This document shows positions 1 to 9,133 of a stretch of DNA of 42,763 nt, piece after piece. The number at the start of each line of letters is the position of its first letter. Position 1 is the stretch's first letter. The notes under the pieces were generated by a model, which ran no database searches, was not told the origin of the DNA, and saw only the letters and a program-made list of their open reading frames with translations. Made by a program: the position numbers and the translations under genes. Source of the stretch: JBHENC01 sp051000345 (lineage in GTDB: Bacteria; Acidobacteriota; Blastocatellia; Pyrinomonadales; Pyrinomonadaceae); the NCBI GenBank assembly GCA_051000345.1, contig JBPCOJ010000138.1, forward strand, positions 1 through 42,763. The letters run 5' to 3'.

Positions 1-841
1 TCAAAAAGACCATCACCGTATGCGACAAGACTTTGCGAATCAAGCGATGCTGAAAGTGCCACAAGTCATGCACCCGAATCTTGGCGACGGCAAAGCGTTC
101 GGTTAAATGCGAGCCGACGGTCTCCACGATTTTACGAATTCGTGAGCAGAACTTGCGCAAGGCTTTGGGATGTTCCTCTTTCATATTTGATCGAGCCGGA
201 GTGACGATCTTGACTCCGTATCTGTCCAACAGCAAAGGTTGACGAAAGGGGTCAATGAAGCCTTTGTCGGCCGGACACAGCCCACCAAAGCCTTCCACTA
301 AAGCATTGGTGTGATTGACATCATGGGCGCGCGCCGAAAGCAGCGGAAAATGCGTAATCATCCCGATGGGCGAGACTCTTAAGCCGAGTTTGAAGCCGTA
401 ATAGTCGAGCTTTTTCGCGGCACAATGTCCATAATCAGCTTGAAGTTTGAAACACCGGTCACGCATGGAGCGCGTGTAAGTGCAAACCGGTAGGGGCAAG
501 GTGTCAATCACCTGCACAGGAGTTGTCGCTTGTCCGCTTTGTTGGACGAGCAGTTGCCAGATTTCAGCTTTGACTTGCCACAGATTGGCCGCTTGCCGCA
601 CAAAGGCGGGGCGGTCGGTTAATGCGGGAAAGAACTCTTGGTAATGGCTGTGAAAATAGTCGAAGAGGTCACAATCTTGATGGAGTTTGAAATAAGCGCC
701 GCAGATTTCCATCGTGATGACCTCTTGATCCGTCAGCGCTGGCGCAAATCCGCCGCGTCGGATGGGATGCTTTGCTTTGACTAAGTGGTAGTATTCGACT
801 ACCAAACAATACACAGTAATGATAAAAGTGTCTCTGTCCAT
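1..841 (-). CDS. IS982-family transposase (3' end off the window)
   Basis: An open frame runs from ATG at 841 to the window edge, 280 codons without a stop. It starts MDRDTFIITVYCLV and contains the family pattern VIDTLPLPVC, then YYGFKLGL, ADKGFID, TPARSNM and RKIVETVGSHLTERF, which fit a DDE transposase of the IS982 group. The usual family length is close to 290 residues, so it looks nearly complete and has no internal stop. A GGAG lies just ahead of the start. It is probably functional, or recently was. The family assignment rests on motif recognition, not on a search. Confidence 0.85.
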   Translation of the reverse strand, partial: MDRDTFIITVYCLVVEYYHLVKAKHPIRRGGFAPALTDQEVITMEICGAYFKLHQDCDLFDYFHSHYQEFFPALTDRPAFVRQAANLWQVKAEIWQLLVQQSGQATTPVQVIDTLPLPVCTYTRSMRDRCFKLQADYGHCAAKKLDYYGFKLGLRVSPIGMITHFPLLSARAHDVNHTNALVEGFGGLCPADKGFIDPFRQPLLLDRYGVKIVTPARSNMKEEHPKALRKFCSRIRKIVETVGSHLTERFAVAKIRVHDLWHFQHRLIRKVLSHTVMVFL

Positions 842-936
842 TGAACCGCTCCTTTGTCAGAACTTGTGGTTTCGTCACCAGCAATTCTACATAGGTTTCG
901 GTTCAATGGATGCTTAAAAAGAGTCACACATTAGGT
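1..936 (-). mobile_element. IS982-family insertion sequence, cut by the window edge
   Basis: The element holds one transposase gene and ends at 936 in a terminal repeat that reads ACCTAATGTGTGACTCTTTTT inward on the minus strand (shown here in 21 bases split as ACCTAATGTG and TGACTCTTTTT). The same end recurs in degraded form near 17,284 and in a miniature element at 11,744-11,885, which confirms it as a mobile boundary. The other end lies beyond the window. The insertion point falls inside a secreted esterase gene whose codons stop at the boundary. IS982 elements are usually about 1 kb, so only a short part should be missing. Confidence 0.85.
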
Positions 937-1384
937 TAATATTCTTCGGAACGCCTTCCTCGCGCTTTTCTATAATCCGGTATTTAAGCACGAAGGCAGC
1001 AATGCCTTTGCTTTGAAGCCAGCGCGCCGCGTCGCCTTCATGACTGATCGCCAGTGCCACGCAATATCCGCCGGGAGCGATGATGACGCCCGTTCCCGTA
1101 GCCTTGCTTCGTTCGGGAAGGTAAGCCGTTAGAGTCGGAGTCACAACGTTGAAAACTACAGTTCCAACGGGAGTATTCTCGATTACCCTTTCTTTCTGCG
1201 TCCAATTCTCTGATCCGGGAGCGACGCCGTTCCATATCTTCAGCGTCTGCGGTTCGCAGCATTTGGGAGAGTTTGACGCATCGGTTTTACTTTGCGGCGG
1301 CACTGAAGATTGACAGAAAACACTCTGGATAAATATCAACCCACAAGAAACTGTTGTCAGCAATGTTCTTGATATTTTTTTCAT
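937..1384 (-). pseudogene. Secreted alpha/beta-hydrolase (acetylesterase-like), 3' end removed by IS982 insertion
   Basis: The frame starts at ATG 1384 with a signal peptide (MKKISRTLL, a hydrophobic core, then VFCQS). A longer in-frame start at 1456 would put non-signal residues first and is less likely. The mature part has the LKIWNGVAPGS and GTGVIIAPGGYC motifs typical of secreted xylan/pectin acetylesterase-like hydrolases, where APGGG-type turns form the oxyanion region. The coding sequence runs into the insertion-sequence terminal repeat at 936 after about 149 codons and then ends on element-encoded residues. The GxSxG nucleophile and catalytic His regions are missing, so no active enzyme is expected. 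Confidence 0.75.
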
Positions 1385-1878
1385 GTTATTAATCAGGAAA
1401 ATCTCTAACCTAAATGATTTTGGAACAATGAGAGAATGAACGCGCTTCGGCTGCAAACTGTAAAGTTAAAGTTTTAATTGAAAGAATGAAATAGCCAGTT
1501 TTAATAAAAAGTCATAGTCCAATTCCACCAGCAAAGTAGCGTTCAAGACAAAGAATCTAAAGTAAGTTTTTCCGGTTATAGTTGCCGATGGTTTCATGTC
1601 GAACTCCCAGCGGATTTCAGATTCTTCTCATTTCAGATTTTTATAAATTCGCTGAAGCAATCTGTTATAAAAGTTCAAAAGTAGTACTTGTGTGCATACT
1701 CCTTCGGGCTAGGGTTGAAATCATTGGTGAAGGTCAAAGAAGCAATCAAAAACGATTTTTGTCTCTTACTTAAACCGGACTAACTCTTTTGTCGGAAATT
1801 GGCTATTGCGGAAAAACCTATTGCTAATATGATTGAATTTGCGGCACCACTGTAAATTAAAATTAACAAATAATATTT
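1385..1878. other. Intergenic stretch, AT-rich, nothing identified
   Basis: About 490 bases separate the two divergently oriented broken genes. It is visibly richer in A and T than its surroundings. It must hold the promoters of both neighbours, but I see no convincing -35/-10 pair, hairpin or RNA gene. A 63-codon open frame here has no similarity I recognise. Confidence 0.5.
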
Positions 1879-2731
1879 ATGAAAAAATTCGGATTGTTTG
1901 CAGCTTTATATATGCTGACGGTCTGTTCTGTTTATAACGTTTCGGCGCAGGAGACGAAAATAAAATGGCTCGGACACGCGGCTTTTTCGATTACAACACC
2001 TAGAGGCAAAGTATTATTGATTGATCCTTGGCTCAGAAATCCGTCCAAATCCTGAAGCAAAAGACGGGAAAGACCCGTTAGCCGCCCTTCCGAAAGTTGA
2101 CTATATCCTTCTGACGCACGGACACCGCGATCACGTCGGCGACGCGGTGGAAATAGCAAAAAAAACGGGAGCGGTTTTAATTTGCAATCCCGAACTTGCC
2201 GGAAATTTGGTGAAGCTCGCGGACTTTCCGGCTAAACAAGCCGAAACAGAGGCAATTATGGGAATCGGCGGCGAGGTTCAAATTGCCGATGGCGAGGTTA
2301 CAGTTGCGATGACCCCGGCTGTTCATTCGAGCAGTGTCTATAATCCGAAAGCTACTTCAACCGAAGCCGAAAGAGCTTACGGCGGGAATCCCGCCGGGTT
2401 TGTCTTGATAATTAAAAACGGCCCCGTCATTTATCATTCCGGCGATACAGCGTATTTCAAAGACATGGAAACAATCGGCGAGGAATACCAAATAGATTTG
2501 GCTTTGCTCAATATTGGCGGTCATTTCGGCATGGAGCCGCGCATGGCGGCGAGAGCGGCAAAATCTGTTCGCGCCAAATTAGCCATCCCGCAACACTACG
2601 CTACCTTTCCCGGTATCACTGAAAACTCAGACGTTTTCGCCGCCGAATTGAAGAAACTAAAGATACCTTTTTATGAAATGAAACCCGGCGCAATCCTCAT
2701 GTTTCGCGGCAAACAAATAATGCAAAAATAA
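1879..2731 (+). pseudogene. Secreted UlaG-like metal-dependent hydrolase (metallo-beta-lactamase fold), frameshifted
   Basis: The N-terminal frame starts at ATG 1879 with a signal peptide ending near VSAQ, then KIKWLGHAAFSITTP and LLIDPWL, the standard start of UPF0173/UlaG-like hydrolases. That frame stops at 2053-2055. The rest continues in the +1 frame from about 2040 to 2731: NPEAKDGKDP, then the metal-binding THGHRDHVGD, HSGDTAYF and PQHYATFPG. Removing one base near 2025-2045 gives a single 283-residue protein, so one inserted base (or two lost) explains it. It may be a true pseudogene or a sequencing error. If the frame is restored, all metal ligands are present. Export would put it in the periplasm, unlike many cytoplasmic relatives. 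Confidence 0.8.
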
Positions 2732-2749
2732 AGAGGCGTTACAAGGCTC

Positions 2750-3595
2750 ATGCAGATAATCTCTAGATTATACGTGTTGTGTTTCGTGCTCGCATTCATT
2801 ACCAACGCGCATGGTCATGCTCGTTCGCATTCGGATGAAAAAGCAGCGCCACTAATCATTGGCGAGACCTTCACAATCAATTCCAAAGTTCTCGGTGAAA
2901 CGCGGCGCATCAATGTCTATGCGCCGCCCGGCAATAAGGAATCTCCCGACGCACGCTTGCCCGTGCTTTATATGCCCGACGGCGGCATCAATGAAGACTT
3001 TTTGCATATAGCTGGTCTGGTGCAGGTCTTGACGGGCAACGAAACGATGCGACCATTCTTGCTGGTGGGCATTGAAAACACCGAACGCCGCCGCGATATG
3101 ACCGGCCCGACAGAAAATGAGAAAGATAAAAAGATTGCGCCGCGCGTTGGCGGCTCCGAGAGTTTTAGAAAATTTATCCGTGACGAGTTGATGCCACAAG
3201 TGAAAAGGCGCTATCGCACGACGGGTGAAACGGCGATTATGGGCGAGTCGCTTGCCGGGTTGTTTGTCGTCGAGACTTTTCTGCTCGAACCAGATTTATT
3301 TGACGCCTATATCGCCTTCGACCCTAGCCTCTGGTGGAACAATCAAGCATTAGTTAACGGTGCGGCACAGCGTCTGCGGGCGCGTCCCATACTGGAAAAG
3401 ACGTTGTATATTGCGAGCAGCAGCGAGGACATCGCGGAGGTCACGCAGCGATTTGCGGAAATTCTCGTCAAGAACGCACCTTCCCGAATCCACTGGCATT
3501 ACGAGAAAATGCCCGATGAAAAACATTCGACGATTTATCATCCGGCCGCTCTTAAAGCTTTTCGTGCGTTGTTCAAGCCATCTACAAATAAGTAG
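2750..3595 (+). CDS. Secreted alpha/beta-hydrolase, esterase D/IroE-like
   Basis: The protein is 281 residues with a signal peptide (MQIISRLYVLCFVLAFITNAHG). The putative esterase fold shows RINVYAPPG and LPVLYMPDGG near the N-terminus, the nucleophile elbow GESLAGL near residue 166, and a late EKHSTIYHPA that supplies the catalytic His. This pattern matches the esterase D / siderophore-esterase (IroE, Fes) group, but related enzymes act on many esters, so the substrate is unknown. It starts 18 bases after the frameshifted hydrolase and may be co-transcribed with it. It ends in TAG, which shows that TAG is used as a stop in this genome. Confidence 0.8.
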   Translation: MQIISRLYVLCFVLAFITNAHGHARSHSDEKAAPLIIGETFTINSKVLGETRRINVYAPPGNKESPDARLPVLYMPDGGINEDFLHIAGLVQVLTGNETMRPFLLVGIENTERRRDMTGPTENEKDKKIAPRVGGSESFRKFIRDELMPQVKRRYRTTGETAIMGESLAGLFVVETFLLEPDLFDAYIAFDPSLWWNNQALVNGAAQRLRARPILEKTLYIASSSEDIAEVTQRFAEILVKNAPSRIHWHYEKMPDEKHSTIYHPAALKAFRALFKPSTNK

Positions 3596-3771
3596 CTGAA
3601 GACTGCTGCCTAAAAGGATCGCGGACGGTTTAACGGCGAAAGTCAAAGCTCACCTTACCAAAATGGGCTTCGCTGTATAAAGTTTGCGTTGTCGGTCATT
3701 TGGCGTAAAATAAGTTGACAGATGGCTGTCCAGCCGAAGGCGGTCGGGAAAGTGAAAGTCGGGAGATAGAA

Positions 3772-4221
3772 ATGCCAACTGAAAGCACAATAACAGCGAC
3801 TTCAGCCGGTGGAAGCCCGGTCGTGAAATTGTTGGGAATCAAGAGCGGCAACGCCGTGCATCTCGTCAAAGCGATTGAGCGCGGTTTTTCTTTCGACACA
3901 TTGGAAAAGGTGCGGCGAGAGACGGGCTTGCCGTTGGAGCGTCTGGCGATTTCCATCGGCGTCTCGCCGCGCACGCTTTCGCGCCGCAAGAAAGAGAAAA
4001 AGTTGACGGCGACGGAATCCGACCGGCTGGTTTCCGTGTCGCGCCTTTTGACGCAGGCAGTGGAATTATTTGAAGGCGATAAGGAAAGAGCTTTCCGCTG
4101 GTTTGTGCAAGCGAATCGCGGGCTGGGCGGTTTGACGCCGCTTGAAATGGCATCGACCGAGACCGGCACGCGGGAGGTGGAGAATCTGATTGGCAGACTT
4201 GAGCACGGAGTGTTCAGTTAA
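3772..4221 (+). CDS. Antitoxin of the Xre/MbcA/ParS family
   Basis: The 149-residue protein has an N-terminal segment, a central helix-turn-helix (LERLAISIGVSPRTLSRRKK) and a C-terminal DUF2384/MbcA-ParS toxin-binding domain with the hallmark LGGLTPLEMASTETG. I chose ATG 3772 because GGGAG lies 7 bases upstream. An earlier in-frame start at 3715 adds residues unlike the family. The stop overlaps the next start (TAATG), so the pair is translationally coupled, with the antitoxin first. In this family the antitoxin occludes the toxin active site and represses its own promoter. Confidence 0.9.
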   Translation: MPTESTITATSAGGSPVVKLLGIKSGNAVHLVKAIERGFSFDTLEKVRRETGLPLERLAISIGVSPRTLSRRKKEKKLTATESDRLVSVSRLLTQAVELFEGDKERAFRWFVQANRGLGGLTPLEMASTETGTREVENLIGRLEHGVFS

Positions 4222-4700
4222 TGCCGGAAGTCATTCGGATTTGTAAAACGAAATACGCGCCCACGAGCTTTACCGGTGAGGGCGCGTTTCGTTTCGGTGG
4301 GCGTTGGAACACGCGCGGCACAGCACGCATCATCTACACGGCGGGCAGCCTCGCGCTCGCCGCCTTGGAGATGCTCGTGCATTTAGATGATGATTCGTTG
4401 CTGCTGAAATACTCTTTCATCAAAGCGCAAGTTCCGCCGGAATTGATCTTGCCGGTGAAGAAGTTTCGACGCCTTCCTAAAGATTGGAGTTCGTCACCCG
4501 CACCGACGATCACGCAGAGCATTGGCGACGATTGGGCGCGTGCGCTCGTTTCGGCGGTCTTGGAAGTTCCGTCTGCAATCGTTCCGCTTGAGAAGACTTA
4601 TCTGCTCAATCCGGCGCACGCGGATTATTCCAAAATCACATTGAGCAAACCACACAAGTTTGCCCTCGATGAACGATTGAAAGAAGCTAACAATGGTTGA
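4221..4700 (+). CDS. RES-domain toxin
   Basis: The 159-residue protein carries the RES-domain signature in order: arginine in FRFGGRWNTRG (near residue 25), tyrosine in IIYTAGS, glutamate in LALAALEMLVHL and serine in LEVPSAIVPLEKTYLLNP. RES toxins (MbcT, Res) deplete NAD+ in the cytoplasm, and these conserved polar residues line the active site. The start overlaps the antitoxin stop by one base. Length is typical and no key residue is missing, so it looks active. Its position among mobile and broken genes fits the usual placement of such modules. Confidence 0.9.
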   Translation: MPEVIRICKTKYAPTSFTGEGAFRFGGRWNTRGTARIIYTAGSLALAALEMLVHLDDDSLLLKYSFIKAQVPPELILPVKKFRRLPKDWSSSPAPTITQSIGDDWARALVSAVLEVPSAIVPLEKTYLLNPAHADYSKITLSKPHKFALDERLKEANNG

Positions 4701-5120
4701 CAAAGCATAGAACGACTCCATACCTTGTTGGTATCTTTGCTGTTGCATTGCGCCACTTCTATTTTGCTGATCGTTTTCACGAGAAACATCTATGTTTGTA
4801 AGCATAATCATTAAGGTGAGGTCGGAAAAGGCGTGTATGTGTGAACTCACTTAAGAGATTAATGTATTGCGGCGAAGAATTGTCGATGGTGATTGAGTTC
4901 TTGTCACAAGATGGTGACTTCATGTTAAATCCTGACGCTTAATAGCCGAGTTAGTCTTCCATAAAAGCCTCCACAAAAATCTAAAGTAAGTGTGAACAGT
5001 ACCGACAGGTGAAGCCTTCAGAAGACAGAGGAAAGCTCAATAAAAACGAGGATACTGCAACTTGCGAAGCATCGTCAGGTCTAAATTAGAGTCCGTAGTC
5101 GGGAATTAAACCTAGATAAA
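4701..5120. other. Intergenic stretch with no identified gene
   Basis: About 420 bases lie between the toxin gene and the tRNA terminator. I see no open frame with recognisable similarity, no strong hairpin and no RNA gene. Confidence 0.5.
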
Positions 5121-5161
5121 AGAAGCCCCAAGTATATGCAACACATACGCTTGGGGCTTCT
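5121..5161 (-). terminator. Rho-independent terminator of tRNA-Asn
   Basis: The 12-bp perfect stem AGAAGCCCCAAG / CTTGGGGCTTCT encloses a 17-base loop. On the minus strand the stem is followed by a short T-run (TTTTAT). It lies 8 bases past the tRNA 3' end. Confidence 0.85.
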
Positions 5162-5169
5162 AAAATTTA

Positions 5170-5241
<72 letters not shown>

Positions 5242-5293
5242 AGAAGCGCTTGCGGTAGATGTCTTTATTTCTACGGGCAGCGCGGGGAAGCTT

Positions 5294-5323
5294 TTTATAG
5301 CAAATGAATTGCTTGAGCGTCAA
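5294..5323 (-). promoter_or_regulatory. Promoter of tRNA-Asn
   Basis: The minus strand shows TTGACG (5318-5323), an 18-base spacer and TATAAA (5294-5299). It sits about 53 bases ahead of the mature tRNA 5' end, leaving a leader for RNase P to remove. Both boxes are one base from the sigma-70 consensus. Confidence 0.7.
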
Positions 5324-5551
5324 GCGGGTTGGCGGGAGAGGGTGCTTGAGTAGGGAGCTAGTTTGAAATCATCGGGCTTTGTTTATTCCGCCTAAAAATT
5401 CAAACCAGCCCGCTGCCGGAGCTTGCGCTTCGTGTTAAAGTGCGCGAATATTTGTCGCCGTTACGCTCGCAAGAAATAGTTATGATCGCATAAGCTTTTT
5501 CATCAAACTCGTTCGTCGATTTGGCGGGCGGGCAACTGGAGAAAATTCAGC

Positions 5552-6289
5552 ATGGAACGTCGGACAACGAGTTGGTACAGCCATAACCTAGAGATGGAAA
5601 TGCCGGTTGTGGCTTACGGTCACGCGGGAGTGCCGCTTTTAATGTTCCCGACCGCCGCCGCGGATTATCTCGAATATGAAAGATTTTTGTTGATCGATGC
5701 GATTAAACATCATATCGAAGCGGGGCGCGTGCGCGCCTACTCCGTTAACAGCGTGAACCGTTATAGCCTTCTTAATCAGGAAGCCGCGCCGTGGGTCAAA
5801 GGCGAATTGCTGACTCGCTATGATCGGTATGTTACGGAGGAAGTATTGCCGCTTATTCGCAGCGACGCGAATGACGGCGGAGCGCGCCCATTGACGACGG
5901 GCGCAAGTTTGGGCGCGTTTCTCGCCGCCAATACTTATTTTCGCCACCCTGATTTATTTCGCGGGACGATTGCAATGAGCGGCAGCTACGACATTACTTC
6001 CTACTTACGCGGCTACACGGACGATAATATTTACTTTAATAATCCCGTCTCGTATCTCTCGAATCTGAACGACGATTATTATTTGCCACTGTTGCAGAGA
6101 GCCGATGCGATTTATATTCTTTCTGGGCAAGGATCATACGAAGCGCCGGATCGCAGCCGCCGCTTGTCGGAAGTCCTGACGCAAAAGGGTATTCCGCACA
6201 GGCTCGATTTGTGGGGGCATGACGTGAATCACGATTGGCCTTGGTGGAGAAAGATGCTGGATTATTATCTCGGCAGAATATGCAGTTGA
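5552..6289 (+). CDS. Alpha/beta-hydrolase-fold esterase (COG4947-like)
   Basis: The 245-residue protein starts MERRTTSWYSHNLEMEMPV, preceded by GGAG. It has no signal peptide, so it is probably cytoplasmic. The nucleophile elbow is TTGASLGAFLA (Ser near residue 119) and a late WGHDVNHDWPWW gives the catalytic His. The family is an esterase/lipase-superfamily group whose natural substrate is not known. It stands alone between tRNA-Asn and the penicillin-binding protein and is followed by a strong hairpin terminator. Confidence 0.8.
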   Translation: MERRTTSWYSHNLEMEMPVVAYGHAGVPLLMFPTAAADYLEYERFLLIDAIKHHIEAGRVRAYSVNSVNRYSLLNQEAAPWVKGELLTRYDRYVTEEVLPLIRSDANDGGARPLTTGASLGAFLAANTYFRHPDLFRGTIAMSGSYDITSYLRGYTDDNIYFNNPVSYLSNLNDDYYLPLLQRADAIYILSGQGSYEAPDRSRRLSEVLTQKGIPHRLDLWGHDVNHDWPWWRKMLDYYLGRICS

Positions 6290-6330
6290 AGCAATAAGCA
6301 GTGCGAATTTAAGCCGGTTGATAAAGGCGA

Positions 6331-6385
6331 TGCCCGGCACAGAAAAAGTCTCCAGCGTTGACGGAGATTTCTTCTGTGCCGGGCA
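6331..6385 (+). terminator. Strong hairpin terminator between convergent genes
   Basis: A perfect 14-bp stem (TGCCCGGCACAGAA at 6331-6344 and its complement at 6372-6385) encloses a second small hairpin (TCTCC/GGAGA). A T-rich tract follows on the plus strand. It lies 42 bases past the esterase gene and 64 bases past the end of the opposing penicillin-binding protein gene, so it may serve both. Confidence 0.8.
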
Positions 6386-6448
6386 TTGTTTTGTGTGACG
6401 CGCGTTTGCCTTTTATCTTCTACGCTCTTGCATTGCTATGCGTTGCTT

Positions 6449-9133
6449 CTACGGTTCGTCAATTCCTTTTTTGCCCTTTTTCTTTTGCGGGTCGACTTCG
6501 CGTGGGCGCGTTGCGGCGGCGGGCGGCGGCGCGAGCGAATCCGTCGCGCGTGGTATGACGGGCGGCGCTGACTCTGTTTTCTTCGGCGCGGGGGCGGCTG
6601 GCGGCGGCTGCGAAGAAGTCGTTGGCGGCAGACGTTCTTCGAGCGCGCCCGGAGCGGGCGGCAGCGTTACTTGTTCGAGGCGCGGATTGGTGACAGCAGT
6701 CGGCAGCACGTCTTCATCGTCGCTGTAATTGTCATAGCTGCGTTTAGAGACGTTGCGCGGCGAGGCGGCCAACTCCGAGCGCTTCGCTTCCTCTTCTTCC
6801 TGTCTTTCTCTTTGACGCTGGTCGAGTAGTTCCTTCATGTCTTCAGGCATCTCCGGCGGCTTGTCGAAATCTTCCTTCGGTTTGTCCTTGAGAAAGTCCT
6901 TCATAAAATCGACGAAGAAGGGAAGCGCGCCGTGCCCGCCCGTCATGTCGTCGCCGAGCGGTTTTTTTCTGCCCGGATAACCCATCCACACGCCGGTCAC
7001 ATATGTCGGCGTGTAGCCGATAAACCATACGTCCGTGTGATCGTTGACGGTGCCTGTTTTGCCTGCGAGCGGGACGCCTAAAACCTTCGCGCCCGCGCCG
7101 GTTGCGCCCGGCAATTCAATCACGCCGCGCATCATGTTGACCATCGTCAAGGCGACGTATTCGCTCGTGACTTTGTAGGTGGTCTTTTCCCATTCTTCGA
7201 GCGTCGCGCCGTCGCGGTCAACAACGCGGCGAATGATATGCGGCGCGACGCGCACGCCTTTGTTCGGGAACGCGGAATAAGCGGAAACCATCTGGACGAG
7301 CGGCACTTCGGTTGCTCCGAGAGCCGAAGGCAGATACGGAGCCATCGGCGAGGTGATGCCGAAACGCCTGACCATTTGCGAGCCTGTTTGAATGCCGACG
7401 GTGTCGAGCAGGTGAACTGCCGGGACATTCATAGATTTAGCGAGCGCCAGCTTCATCGGCATATCGCGGTTGCTCGTCGAGCCGTCATAATTATGCGGCG
7501 TCCAACTGCCTCTCGTGATCGGCGCGCCGCTGACCTTCGATTCCGGCGTCATGCCCCACTCGATTGCCGCAGTGTAAACGAAGGGCTTAAAGCATGAGCC
7601 TGTTTGACGGTAAGCCTGCGTCGCGTTGTTGAATCTGTTGGTGTAGAAATCATAGCCGCCGACTTGTGCGATGATCTCGCCCGTGTGCGCGTTCAAGGTC
7701 ATCATCGCGCCCTGCACGTTAGGGATTTGCGAGAGATTGACTTTCAGGCGGCGATTATTTTGGTCAACTTCCTTAATCTCGAACTCTGCCAAGTCGCCCA
7801 ACTTGAATTCGCTTTTCGGTTGACGCGCCGACCAGCCCATGTCCTTCGCCGTGACAAGCGCATTGTAGTTGCCGAAACGCACCAGCGCTTCGTTACGCGC
7901 CGCGTCGATGCGTGTGACGAGGCCGGTCATGTGTTGGCTCGGCTGGTATTCGTTGCCGTACCAATCAGGGTATTTGAAATTGTCCAACTGCTGCTGCGTG
8001 GGCTGTCCGCCGCCATTGTTGTTGCCGTTATTGTTGTTGATAAGCGAGCCTATATTCGTGTAGTTCGAGTGCCAACCGGCATGGCCTTTGTCGTACTGGC
8101 GTAGGTGCGCCTGCACGACTTCAACGGCTTTTTTCTGTGCCTCTGCGTTGATGGAAGTATAGACGGAGAGTCCGCCCTGCGCGACGCGCGTGGTAAATCT
8201 GTCTTCGAGTTCCTGCCGCACTTCTTCAATCGGATAATCGTATGGCGTCGAGCGTTTTTGCGCTTGATAATAGGCTGAATCGGCGAGACGAATCGGCGTC
8301 GCCTTCGCGCGGTCAACTTCCGCTTGCGTGGCGAAACCGTACTTCGCCATTTGATCCAGCACAATATTGCGGCGCGCGCGCGCTTCCTCCGGGTGGCTCG
8401 TGGGCGAAAGCTGGCTCGGAGCCTTCGGCAATCCGGCGAGCAAGGCGGCTTCTTCGAGCGTCAAATCCTTGGCTTGCTTGCCGAAATAAGTTTCCGCGCC
8501 GGACTCTACGCCGTATGCGCCCGCGCCTAAAAAGATGTTGTTGGCATACATCTCTATGATCTGATTCTTCGTGTAGTAGCGTTCGATCTGAAGCGCGACG
8601 ACCCACTCGTTGACTTTGCGCTTGAGCGTTTGCTCTCTCGAAAGAAACAGGCTTTTGGCGAGTTGCTGCGTCAGCGTCGAGCCACCTTCGCGGCTGCCCG
8701 TCGTCAGGTTTTTGATGATGACGCCAACGATGCGTATCGGGTCGATGCCGACATGGTCGTAAAAGCGCGCGTCCTCGATGGCGAGAATCGCGTTCTTCAT
8801 GCGCGGCGGAATCTGTTCGTACTTGAGCGGGATGCGCTTCTCAAGAGCGAACTCGCCGAGCACGGTTTTGTTGTCGTCGGCGTAAACGCGCGTGACGACG
8901 CTCGGCTGGTAAGTTGCGAGCGACTTCACCTCATCCGCCGCGCGCGAATAATTAAGCTCGTAAGCGGCGACGATGCCTGTCAATCCGCCTGCCGTCAGCG
9001 CCAGCAGCAAAACGGCTGGCAGCCAGAACTTGCGTAGTTGAAAACTGCGTGCGGTGGTGACGGGCGGCGCGACGATTGTCGCGCGGCGCGGCGGCGAAGC
9101 GGGCGGCGGTGTTACAGGAGGTTGTGCAGACAT
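6449..9133 (-). CDS. Class A penicillin-binding protein (PBP1A-like)
   Basis: This 894-residue bifunctional peptidoglycan synthase has a proline-rich cytoplasmic tail (1-35) and one membrane anchor (about 36-58). A GT51 glycosyltransferase follows, with catalytic Glu120 in AIEDARFYDH and the GGSTLTQQLAKSLFLS motif near 150. The transpeptidase carries Ser513-Cys-Phe-Lys516 in TGSCFKPF, Ser567-Met-Asn569 and Lys692-Thr-Gly in AGKTGT, so all three catalytic motifs are intact. An Asn/Gly-rich insert (about 366-376) links the two domains. The final 110 residues are charged, then Pro/Ala-rich. It would act in the inner membrane on lipid II. The gene is monocistronic. Confidence 0.93.
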   Translation of the reverse strand: MSAQPPVTPPPASPPRRATIVAPPVTTARSFQLRKFWLPAVLLLALTAGGLTGIVAAYELNYSRAADEVKSLATYQPSVVTRVYADDNKTVLGEFALEKRIPLKYEQIPPRMKNAILAIEDARFYDHVGIDPIRIVGVIIKNLTTGSREGGSTLTQQLAKSLFLSREQTLKRKVNEWVVALQIERYYTKNQIIEMYANNIFLGAGAYGVESGAETYFGKQAKDLTLEEAALLAGLPKAPSQLSPTSHPEEARARRNIVLDQMAKYGFATQAEVDRAKATPIRLADSAYYQAQKRSTPYDYPIEEVRQELEDRFTTRVAQGGLSVYTSINAEAQKKAVEVVQAHLRQYDKGHAGWHSNYTNIGSLINNNNGNNNGGGQPTQQQLDNFKYPDWYGNEYQPSQHMTGLVTRIDAARNEALVRFGNYNALVTAKDMGWSARQPKSEFKLGDLAEFEIKEVDQNNRRLKVNLSQIPNVQGAMMTLNAHTGEIIAQVGGYDFYTNRFNNATQAYRQTGSCFKPFVYTAAIEWGMTPESKVSGAPITRGSWTPHNYDGSTSNRDMPMKLALAKSMNVPAVHLLDTVGIQTGSQMVRRFGITSPMAPYLPSALGATEVPLVQMVSAYSAFPNKGVRVAPHIIRRVVDRDGATLEEWEKTTYKVTSEYVALTMVNMMRGVIELPGATGAGAKVLGVPLAGKTGTVNDHTDVWFIGYTPTYVTGVWMGYPGRKKPLGDDMTGGHGALPFFVDFMKDFLKDKPKEDFDKPPEMPEDMKELLDQRQRERQEEEEAKRSELAASPRNVSKRSYDNYSDDEDVLPTAVTNPRLEQVTLPPAPGALEERLPPTTSSQPPPAAPAPKKTESAPPVIPRATDSLAPPPAAATRPREVDPQKKKGKKGIDEP

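Noticed and set aside
1582..1773. 63-codon plus-strand frame
   Set aside because: No recognised similarity, no clear ribosome site, and in an AT-rich spacer.
6358..6728. Plus-strand open frames over the end of the penicillin-binding protein gene
   Set aside because: They overlap the well-supported minus-strand gene, and their Gly/Ala/Ser-rich translations reflect its Pro/Arg/Ala codons.
7238..8104. Long plus-strand open frames opposite PBP1A
   Set aside because: They are antisense shadows without family similarity.
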